Shown here one piece after another: positions 57,755 through 64,000 of a stretch of DNA of 64,000 nucleotides. This DNA is from JACKFB01 sp041389525. GTDB taxonomy: Bacteria; Myxococcota_A; UBA9042; PHBI01; JACKFB01. Under the pieces are notes generated by a model. The model was not told where the DNA came from. It searched no databases and worked only from the letters and a program-made list of their open reading frames with translations. Positions within the stretch are counted from its first letter, which is position 1. Each line of letters opens with the position of its first letter. The position numbers and the translations under genes are program-made. Location of the stretch: the NCBI GenBank assembly GCA_041389525.1, contig JAWKRR010000016.1, positions 1-64,000 on the forward strand, given 5' to 3'.

Positions 57755-59947
57755 TCAATGACGGGGCGACTGCGGTGCGCGGAGGGCCAGCAGGTCGGTC
57801 TGCAGCAGCACGAAGACCACCTGCATCAGGGTGAGGGACTCCTCCTCGGTGCGGCCATAGCGCTCGAGCGCGTCGCCTAGGGTCAGGTGGTCTTCGAGGT
57901 AGGTGTAGAAGCGCAACTCTTTGGAATTGAATCGCAAATTGTTGTGCGTGATGTGCGGGTTGTGCTGCAGCCCGATCTCTTGGGCGAGGTGGTCGGCGAA
58001 GGTCTCGCGGAGGGTCGGCAGGTCGTACTGCGTCCGGACGCCGACGGTGATGAGCTGCACCGTGTCGTGCCCCATCCACACCATGTCTTCGGGCGGATGA
58101 TGCCCCTCGAAGAACTGATACCAACCGCGGCGCCATCGAAACATCTCCAGGAATTTCTGCCGGAATTGCAGTTCGAGCACGCGGAACAGGTCATGGGGCT
58201 TGAGTGTTCCCAGCCGGACCAACGCGTCGCCGAGGCGGCCGCCGTGCTCGGTGATCGACTCCAGCGCGCGGTCCAGCTCGGCCTCGGTGATGATGCCCCG
58301 CTCGAGCATGAAGCCGCCCAAGAGCTCGTGTTTGAGGTTGGACGTGATGTGCACGGGCACGCCGTTCTGGAAGTAGATCTCCTTGAGGACGCTGCCCTGG
58401 GTGATCTTCAGCTTACCGGCGACGCGGGACAGCGACAGCCGGTAGAGCAGGCGCGGCGTCATCATGTGGCTGAGCGGGCCTTCGTAGATCGCGGCCTCGG
58501 ACTCCTCGAGGAAGAGCTCGGGCTCGATCTGGCGGACCGCCAGCATGTCGGCGACGGGGACCCAGTCGCGGTCGTCGATACTCAGCAATTCGCGAGGACT
58601 TACCGAGCGATTCTTGAGGAGGCTGACGAGGTTGGAGAAGGTCACGGGGCCGAAGATGGAGCCGTCGCGGTGGGCGAGGCGGAAGAGCGCGCTGGTGAGG
58701 TGGGCGTGGTCGAGCTGGGACGCGGGCTCGTAGGGGGCGGCCGGGCCGGGGAGGTGGGGGTCGGCGTCGAGGCCGGGGTCGGGCGGGAGCGCGCCGGGGG
58801 CCGGCTCGCGCACGGCGTCGTCGGGCAGCGGCGGCGGCGCGGGGCGTGAACCGGCGGGGCCGAGGTCGCTGACGTGGACGGTGGCCTCGATCTCCACGGC
58901 GGCGTCCGGACCCGCGGCGGCGCCGTCGGATGCCTCGGACTCGTCGGCGTCGTCGGCGCCGAAGTCGGGGACGGGGGTCTGCTCGGCGAACTCGCCGGAG
59001 GCCTCACCGCGTAGGATTTCACTGGCGAATCGGGCGACGCGGCGGTTGGAGATGCGGAGGCGGTTCTCGAAGAGGTAGTCGAGGATGGCCTCTTGGAAGT
59101 CGGTCGCGGTCTCGTAGCGGTCGCGCGGGTCGCGTGCCAGGGCGCGGCGCAGCATCTTCTGGATGCCGGGGGGGATGTAGCTGTGCTTGCGGAGCTTCGC
59201 GTCGATCTTGACGTCGCGGATGTTGATGAGGGTCTCGAGATCGTCTTTGCCCAAAAAGAGGCGTTTGAGCGTGAGGGTCTCGAAGAGGATGATCCCGAGG
59301 GCGAAGATGTCGGAGCGGTTGTCGATCTCGGCGCCGACGACCTGCTCGGGCGACATGTAGCCGAGCTTGCCCTTCATGACGCCGTCGTCGGTGCCGCGGG
59401 GTCGTTCGCCGCTCGCCCGCTCGAGGTCGGCGCGGGCTACGCCGAAGTCCATGACCTTGACGTCGCCCTGGACGCTGATGAGCACGTTGGAGGGCGACAC
59501 GTCGCGGTGGATGATGCGGAGCGGGCGGCCCTTGGTGTCGGTGGCGGAGTGCGCGTAGGCGAGGCCCTTGCAGATCTCCGAGACCACGAACATCGCGATC
59601 TCGGCCGGGATGCGCTTTCGCTGGCGCGTGCACTCGGTGAGGATCGCCAGCAGGTCGGCGCCTTCGACGTACTCCATCGCGATGTAGTACTGGCCGTCGA
59701 TCTCGCCCAGCTCGAAGATCTGCACGATGTTCGCGTGCTGGAGCACCGAGCTGACCTTCGCCTCCGCGATGAGCATGAGGATGAAGGCGCGGTTCTGCGC
59801 GTAGGCCGGCAGGATGGTCTTGACGACCTGGATCTTCTCGAAGCCGTCCGGGCCGGCGACGCGGGCCTTGTAAATCTCAGCCATGCCGCCGACGCCGATC
59901 TTCTCGAGCAGCTCGTATTTCCCGAATGGCGTGCCTGGCTCGGCCAT
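57755..59947 (-). CDS. Ser/Thr protein kinase with GYF-like and PATAN/DUF4388-type C-terminus
   Basis: 730 residues from ATG at 59947. Kinase domain ~10-290: GVGGMAEIYKA loop, Lys43 in IQVVKTIL, IIHRDVSPSNVLI, DFGVA and GKLGYMSPEQ; all catalytic residues present. An acidic/Pro-rich linker follows, then a GYF_2-like segment (DGSIFGPVTFSNLVSLL) and a DUF4388/PATAN-type region (GKLKITQGSVLKEIYFQNGV). No membrane helix, so cytoplasmic. The design is typical of Myxococcota signalling. Downstream of a small lipoprotein by 7 nt and of a PP2C phosphatase. Confidence 0.92.
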   Translation of the reverse strand: MAEPGTPFGKYELLEKIGVGGMAEIYKARVAGPDGFEKIQVVKTILPAYAQNRAFILMLIAEAKVSSVLQHANIVQIFELGEIDGQYYIAMEYVEGADLLAILTECTRQRKRIPAEIAMFVVSEICKGLAYAHSATDTKGRPLRIIHRDVSPSNVLISVQGDVKVMDFGVARADLERASGERPRGTDDGVMKGKLGYMSPEQVVGAEIDNRSDIFALGIILFETLTLKRLFLGKDDLETLINIRDVKIDAKLRKHSYIPPGIQKMLRRALARDPRDRYETATDFQEAILDYLFENRLRISNRRVARFASEILRGEASGEFAEQTPVPDFGADDADESEASDGAAAGPDAAVEIEATVHVSDLGPAGSRPAPPPLPDDAVREPAPGALPPDPGLDADPHLPGPAAPYEPASQLDHAHLTSALFRLAHRDGSIFGPVTFSNLVSLLKNRSVSPRELLSIDDRDWVPVADMLAVRQIEPELFLEESEAAIYEGPLSHMMTPRLLYRLSLSRVAGKLKITQGSVLKEIYFQNGVPVHITSNLKHELLGGFMLERGIITEAELDRALESITEHGGRLGDALVRLGTLKPHDLFRVLELQFRQKFLEMFRWRRGWYQFFEGHHPPEDMVWMGHDTVQLITVGVRTQYDLPTLRETFADHLAQEIGLQHNPHITHNNLRFNSKELRFYTYLEDHLTLGDALERYGRTEEESLTLMQVVFVLLQTDLLALRAPQSPRH

Positions 59948-59954
59948 GGGGTCG

Positions 59955-60176
59955 CTACTTGACGCGGTCGACGGTCTCGACGAGTCGCAGCGCAACCTCA
60001 CATGCTCGCTCGTCCTCATTGGAGGCGCGGGCGGCGGTCTCCTGGAGCTGCTTGCACTCGTCCGACCCAGCGCCGGCGGCCGCGCAACCGCGCTCAGCGA
60101 TGGCATCGCAGGGGGCTGAGCACGCGCTGACGGCGAACGCCAGCAGGAACCCAGTGATGCGGAGGACGTGTCTCAT
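59955..60176 (-). CDS. Small lipoprotein of unknown function
   Basis: 73 residues from ATG at 60176. Signal MRHVLRITGFLLAFAVSAC with lipobox VSAC, then a short domain with four Cys (PCDAIAERGC, DECKQL, ERACEVAL), probably two disulphides in a helical hairpin. It ends 7 nt before the kinase start and is likely co-transcribed. The Cys pattern is common in short Myxococcota lipoproteins. Confidence 0.75.
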   Translation of the reverse strand: MRHVLRITGFLLAFAVSACSAPCDAIAERGCAAAGAGSDECKQLQETAARASNEDERACEVALRLVETVDRVK

Positions 60177-60316
60177 CGGCGATTCCCCCGGGGGCGGCAG
60201 GCGATTTGATGCGCGGCCGACTCGTTCGTGAGAGGACCGGGATCTAGCATTTGAGGGGAGGCCGGGCAACACCCTGGGGCGGCGGCGCGTGACGGGGCGG
60301 GGTGCGGGCGCGGGGC

Positions 60317-61099
60317 TCAGGAGTTCGCGTCGGCGATCAGCACGGTGATGTTGTCGATGCCGCCGTACTCGAGGGCGCGGCTGACGAGGGCCTCTGCGGC
60401 GCGCTCGGGGCCGGGGACCTCGGTCAGGATCTCGCGGATCTCGGCGTCCTCGACGAGGTCGGTCAGGCCGTCACTGCAGAGCATGTAGCGGTCACCGGCC
60501 TTCGCGGTGCGGTAGCCGGTGTCGACGATGACCTCTTCTTGGAGGCCGAGGGCGCGGACGATGACGTTCTTGTAGGGGAAGCGTGGGAGGTCCTCGATGC
60601 GCAGGACGTTCATCCGGATGAACTCGTTGGCGAGCGAGTGGTCCTGGGTGAGCTGCTCGAGGCTGCCGCGGCGCAGGCGGTAGGCGCGGCTGTCACCGAC
60701 GTGGGCGACGTAGACACGCTTCTTGGCGAACGCGAGGCCGACGATGGTGGTGCCCATGTCGGCCAGCGCCTCGTCCTGGGACGCGTGCTTGAAGATCTCC
60801 GCGTTGCCGAACTCGAACGCCGTGCGCAGGCGGTACTCGTCGAAGCTGACGACGTCCTGGACGCCGCCTTCGGCCTTGAGCGCCTTGTACTCGGCGCGCA
60901 GGGCCTTGGAGCGGGCGCGGTCGGTGTAGAAGGCCTCGATCGACTGAACCGAGACGCGGCTCGCGACCTCGCCCGAGGCGTGACCGCCCATGCCGTCAGC
61001 GACGACGTAGACGCCGTGGTCGGGCAGGACGAGGCTGTCGTCTTCGTTGTGGCCGCGGACACGGCCGACGTCGGAGACCACGAAGGCGTCGTAGGTCAT
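60317..61099 (-). CDS. PP2C-family protein phosphatase (Stp1/PrpC-like)
   Basis: 260 residues. PP2C metal and catalytic motifs: SDVGRVRGHNEDDSL, VYVVADGMGGHASGEVAS, MGTTIVGLAF, VYVAHVGDSRAYRL, LTQDHSLANEF, YMLCSDGLTDLV and GGIDNITVLIA. An inserted stretch (ALRAEYKALKAEGGVQDV) lengthens the flap region. It removes phosphate from Ser/Thr-phosphorylated proteins; the nearby kinase is the natural counterpart. Start overlaps the stop of the TldD-like gene by 4 nt. Confidence 0.93.
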   Translation of the reverse strand: MTYDAFVVSDVGRVRGHNEDDSLVLPDHGVYVVADGMGGHASGEVASRVSVQSIEAFYTDRARSKALRAEYKALKAEGGVQDVVSFDEYRLRTAFEFGNAEIFKHASQDEALADMGTTIVGLAFAKKRVYVAHVGDSRAYRLRRGSLEQLTQDHSLANEFIRMNVLRIEDLPRFPYKNVIVRALGLQEEVIVDTGYRTAKAGDRYMLCSDGLTDLVEDAEIREILTEVPGPERAAEALVSRALEYGGIDNITVLIADANS

Positions 61100-62832
61100 G
61101 GCAACCTGTGGGGCGAATCGAGGATCGGTCCCTTGGAGCGTCCGCGAGCCGAGCGCTGGAGTTCGATCTCGCTGAAGAGGGTGGCCGGGGCGATGGTGCT
61201 GACAGGGACCATGCCCGACTCCGCGCCGCAGTATCCGTTGAAGACCCCCGGCGTGTCACCCGCCGCCGCGATTTTCCCAAGCGCGGTCAGCGGAGTGCCG
61301 ACGATCTCGACCCCGCGTACGAGGGATTCTGCGCCGGTCTTGGCGTCGACCTTGTAGACCATGCGCGCGCCGCCCTTGAAGGCCTGGTAGCCGTAGGACG
61401 ACGTGTTGGTGGAGCCGCCGGTGATGTCGCGGATGATGAGCGCGTAGGGTTTGCCCTGCCGGCGGGCCTCGTCGAGCAGCATCTTCCGCAGCCGCTTCTC
61501 GCTGACGGTCTTGCTCGCTTGGACGATGAGGTTGCCCATGCGCGAGACCGGGGTCATCGAGCCCTGGGCGCGGCCGTGGCCGTTGGAGCGGTCGAAGCCG
61601 GCGACCGGCCGGCGGCCCATGAGGAAGCCCTCCAGGACGCCGTCGCGGACCAGGGTGACCGACTGGGCTGGGACGCCCTCGTCGTCGAATCGGTAGGCGC
61701 CGTTGAGGTAGATGCTGCCCTGGGTGACGCGGGTGGGGTCGTCCAGCACGGACAGGAATGACGGCATGATCTGCTGGCCGAGGTGATCGGCGAAGGTCTG
61801 GCCTTCCTCGGCGCTGTCTTGACGGTGGCCCTCGAGGCGGTGGCCCAGCACCTCGTGGAAGAAGACGCCTGTAGCCGCCGGCTCGAGGATCGCGGGGCCG
61901 GTGTATGGCTCGAGCTCGGGGGCGACGCGGAGGGCCTCGAGATCGGCGAGCATGCGACGCACGGCGGTGTCGAGCGTGGCGTCGGTCGGGAGCTGATCCT
62001 GGGTGCGGCCGTAGAGGTCCACCGACTGATCGAGGAGCATCCCGTCGTCGGTGCGCACCCACGCCTGCACGTGGATCTCATAGAGCGGCTCGACCGTGCG
62101 GAGGCGGATGCCCTCGTTGGTGACCAGCCAGCGGGTCTCCACGCGCGCCTGGAAGTGGACCTGGCTGTCGAAGATGCCCGGCGCCGCGCCCACGAGCGCG
62201 CCCAAGGTGCGGACGGTCTCGCGCCAGCGCGCGGCGTCGACGCTGAGCGTCAGCAGCGGCGCGATCTCCTGAACGGGCTCGGCGGCGGAGTTGCTGGGGC
62301 GCTTCTTCTTCTTCTCGGGGGTGAAGACGCGCTGCCCCTTCAGCTTCATATAGCTCGACAGCGCCTGCTTATATCGGAGGTCGGTGAGCAGCCAGAGCGT
62401 GTGGCGCAAGCCCGAGGCGTCGCCATCGATCGGCACCGAGGTCGACGGCTCGTAGTCGTCCTCGTACGGCCACTCCGCCATGTCGTCTTCAGAGCTGTCG
62501 AATGCGTAGTCGCCAACCCGCACGTCCACCCAGGCGTCCCGTGAGTGGTTCTGCCGGTCCTCATACACGGCCCCCATCCGGCCGCCGATGACGACGGACT
62601 CCGCGTCCTCGACCCGGTAGGCCGCGTAGTACGGCGACTCGTAGCCGGGCAGGGCGAGGTCGGTGGTGGTCCGCCCGAGCTCGACCTCCATGGCGGTCAA
62701 GATCGGGTCAGCCGCTTCGCTGGCCGTCGACGGTCGATCGGCGGACCTGGCGGGGCCTGAGAGGGCGAGGGTCGCGGCGAAGAGCGCGAGCACCCGAGGG
62801 CGGAGGCTGAATGAGCCGCGTCGTATCTGCAT
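61096..62832 (-). CDS. Secreted TldD/PmbA-family metalloprotease-like protein
   Basis: 578 residues from ATG at 62832. A Sec-type signal (VLALFAATLALSGPARSA) precedes a TldD-like fold: FFHEVLGHRLEGHRQD (HExxxH zinc motif), PSFLSVLDDPTR, YRFDDEGVPAQSVTLVRDG, and C-terminal YALIIRDITGGSTNTSSYGY and VNG-like GVFNGYCGAESG. Classical TldD is cytoplasmic and pairs with TldE (PmbA); here no partner is adjacent and the protein appears exported. Substrate unknown. Confidence 0.85.
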   Translation of the reverse strand: MQIRRGSFSLRPRVLALFAATLALSGPARSADRPSTASEAADPILTAMEVELGRTTTDLALPGYESPYYAAYRVEDAESVVIGGRMGAVYEDRQNHSRDAWVDVRVGDYAFDSSEDDMAEWPYEDDYEPSTSVPIDGDASGLRHTLWLLTDLRYKQALSSYMKLKGQRVFTPEKKKKRPSNSAAEPVQEIAPLLTLSVDAARWRETVRTLGALVGAAPGIFDSQVHFQARVETRWLVTNEGIRLRTVEPLYEIHVQAWVRTDDGMLLDQSVDLYGRTQDQLPTDATLDTAVRRMLADLEALRVAPELEPYTGPAILEPAATGVFFHEVLGHRLEGHRQDSAEEGQTFADHLGQQIMPSFLSVLDDPTRVTQGSIYLNGAYRFDDEGVPAQSVTLVRDGVLEGFLMGRRPVAGFDRSNGHGRAQGSMTPVSRMGNLIVQASKTVSEKRLRKMLLDEARRQGKPYALIIRDITGGSTNTSSYGYQAFKGGARMVYKVDAKTGAESLVRGVEIVGTPLTALGKIAAAGDTPGVFNGYCGAESGMVPVSTIAPATLFSEIELQRSARGRSKGPILDSPHRLP

Positions 62833-63054
62833 CGATCGGCCTCTAGCCCGAGGGTGGAGCCCTGTCAATTTGGCCACCGGCCCCGAATCGGGTGGTGGCG
62901 CGCGGGGGGCTTTGGCGCGGGGTCTGACTTTTTTGTCATGTGGGAAATCTATTTCGACGTCTGAAATTTTGCGCCAACGAGCGAGCTTCTGTGCTCGTAA
63001 TTCATTCCGTGTGGGCTAGTAGTTCGCGCTTGACCTCCGTCCCGCCGAGCGGAC

Positions 63055-63070
63055 TGTTTCACGTGAAACA
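63055..63070. promoter_or_regulatory. parS centromere site
   Basis: TGTTTCACGTGAAACA, an exact 16-bp palindrome identical to the widely conserved parS consensus bound by ParB. Located 84 bp upstream of the parA start, as in many chromosomes where parS sites cluster near the origin. Confidence 0.93.
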
Positions 63071-63082
63071 CTTTCGATGTTC

Positions 63083-63112
63083 TTGACAGCGATCTCGCCA
63101 AACCGCATCAAT
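63083..63112 (+). promoter_or_regulatory. Candidate parAB promoter
   Basis: TTGACA at 63083-63088, an 18-nt spacer and atcaat at 63107-63112, about 40 nt upstream of the parA ATG. The -35 is perfect; the -10 is weak. It lies just beyond parS, so bound ParB could influence it. Confidence 0.4.
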
Positions 63113-63153
63113 CGCTCTCACGGAACTCTAACTTGCAAGCTCCCGGAGAACGC

Positions 63154-63969
63154 ATGACCTGCATCGTGGCGATCGCCAATCAGAAGGGTGGCGTGGGCAA
63201 GACCACGACCGCCGTGAACCTCGCGGCGTCCCTCGCTGTGGCCGAGCGGCGCGTGCTGCTCGTGGACCTCGATCCCCAGGGCAACGCCACATCGGCGTTC
63301 GGCATCGAGAGGCGCCCCGATCAGCCGCACGCCTATCACCTGCTGGTCGACGAGGTGGCGCTCGACGACACCCTGGTCACCACGGACATCCCGGGCCTCG
63401 ACCTCATCCCCACCACGACGGACCTGGTCGGGGCCGAGCTGGAGCTCGTCAACGCCGTAGCTCGCGAGACCCGGCTGCGCTCCGCGCTGGAAGCCACGCG
63501 CGGCCGCTGGGACGACGTCATCATCGACTGCCCGCCGTCCCTGGGGCTGCTGACGCTCAACGCGCTGACGGCGTGTGACCGCGTGCTGATCCCGCTACAA
63601 TGCGAGTACTACGCGCTCGAAGGCATGAGCCACCTGCTGTCGACCCTGGACCTGGTCCGTGCGCGCCTCAACCGCTCGCTCACCATCGAGGGCATCCTGT
63701 TGACCATGTACGACCGCAGAAATCGGCTCAGCTACCAGATCGAGAAGGAAGTGACCGAGTACTTCGGGCCACAGGTCTTCGAGACCCGAATCCCGCGCAA
63801 CGTCCGCCTCAGCGAGAGCCCTTCCTTCGGGAAGCCAGCGATTCTCTACGACGTGGCTGCCCCCGGGACCCTCGCGTACCTCGAGCTGGCCGCGGAGCTC
63901 GTCACGCGCCGTGGCCGCGAGCAAGCGCCAGCAGCGACTGAGCACCCGGCCATCAAGGCGGTGGGCTGA
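63154..63969 (+). CDS. parA: Chromosome partitioning ATPase ParA (Soj)
   Basis: 271 residues from ATG at 63154, with GGAG 6 nt upstream; TTG at 63133 is a less likely start. Deviant Walker A AIANQKGGVGKTTTAVNLAA, A' LLVDLDPQGNATSAF, Walker B DDVIIDCPPSLGLLTLNAL. Short N-terminus without HTH, as in chromosomal ParA/Soj. It drives segregation of ParB-parS complexes. Its stop overlaps the parB start by one base. Confidence 0.95.
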   Translation: MTCIVAIANQKGGVGKTTTAVNLAASLAVAERRVLLVDLDPQGNATSAFGIERRPDQPHAYHLLVDEVALDDTLVTTDIPGLDLIPTTTDLVGAELELVNAVARETRLRSALEATRGRWDDVIIDCPPSLGLLTLNALTACDRVLIPLQCEYYALEGMSHLLSTLDLVRARLNRSLTIEGILLTMYDRRNRLSYQIEKEVTEYFGPQVFETRIPRNVRLSESPSFGKPAILYDVAAPGTLAYLELAAELVTRRGREQAPAATEHPAIKAVG

Positions 63970-64000
63970 TGGCCGCGCCACGCCAGTCCCTCGGCCGCGG
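63969..64000 (+). CDS. parB: ParB N-terminus (cut by window end)
   Basis: ATG at 63969 gives MAAPRQSLGRG, the basic -LGRG- N-terminus typical of ParB (usually followed by -LxALL). Only about 10 codons are visible; the identity rests on this motif, on the parA neighbour and on parS upstream. Confidence 0.75.
   Translation, partial: MAAPRQSLGR

Larger units (their letters stand above)
62833..63153. other. Intergenic region upstream of parA
   Basis: 321 bp between divergent tldD-like and parA genes. It has an AT-rich stretch (62930-63000), a small ACGAGC...GCTCGT inverted repeat (about 62978-62999), the parS site and a candidate parA promoter. No DnaA-box cluster was recognised. Confidence 0.5.

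Overview
This window is a single stretch of very GC-rich, densely coding bacterial chromosome with strong third-position GC bias and frequent 4-bp ATGA/GTGA gene overlaps. No rRNA, tRNA, CRISPR array or intact insertion sequence was seen. The content points to a Myxococcota/'Deltaproteobacteria'-type organism (inference): a eukaryote-like Ser/Thr kinase with a C-terminal PATAN/DUF4388-type region, a very large lipoprotein built from CDDGDPCT-type repeats, a complete system I cytochrome c maturation operon, and many lipoproteins. A perfect parS site just before parA-parB, with rsmG 9 kb away, suggests the right end lies near the chromosome origin.

Layout. 3-4212: end of an exopolysaccharide locus (BY-kinase/chain-length protein, O-antigen ligase-like protein with TPRs, small exported protein). 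4252-6171: an ATPase + RloB pair resembling the RloA/RloB (AbiL-like) defence module. 6278-9446: a three-gene glycosyltransferase / methyltransferase / membrane protein operon. 9673-17005: ccmABCDEFGHI, including a 42-residue CcmD. 17188-18257: a small accessory patch with a frameshifted serine-recombinase remnant and vapBC. 18445-22536: a 1363-residue Cys-rich lipoprotein. 22872-24573: amt-glnK nitrogen module. 24793-25854: DUF3829-like lipoprotein.

25871-38494: cell-surface glycan island. A seven-gene minus-strand operon runs pseB-pseC-pseF-like-pseI-flippase-capA-like-asparagine synthase-like. It diverges from a PtmA-like SDR and an aldo/keto reductase, and is followed by a nucleotide-sugar dehydrogenase plus a UDP-glucuronate 4-epimerase. 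Together they would make pseudaminic-acid-like nonulosonic acid and uronic-acid sugars, although pseG and pseH are not present. 38671-41971: nucleotidyltransferase-like protein, a stand-alone gpV/VgrG-like spike and an SGNH hydrolase. 42014-48751: an oligopeptide ABC transporter (oppABCDF order on the minus strand) whose permeases carry unusual periplasmic insertions: EF-hand loops in OppC and a lipoyl-like hairpin domain in OppB. This is the most unusual architecture in the window.

48922-50308: two small membrane proteins. 50375-62832: a long minus-strand series: a secreted TldD-like protease, PP2C phosphatase, small lipoprotein, Ser/Thr kinase, GDPD, zinc-ribbon TPR protein, RsmG, lytic transglycosylase and a lone arginine deiminase. 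62833-64000: parS, parA and the first codons of parB.
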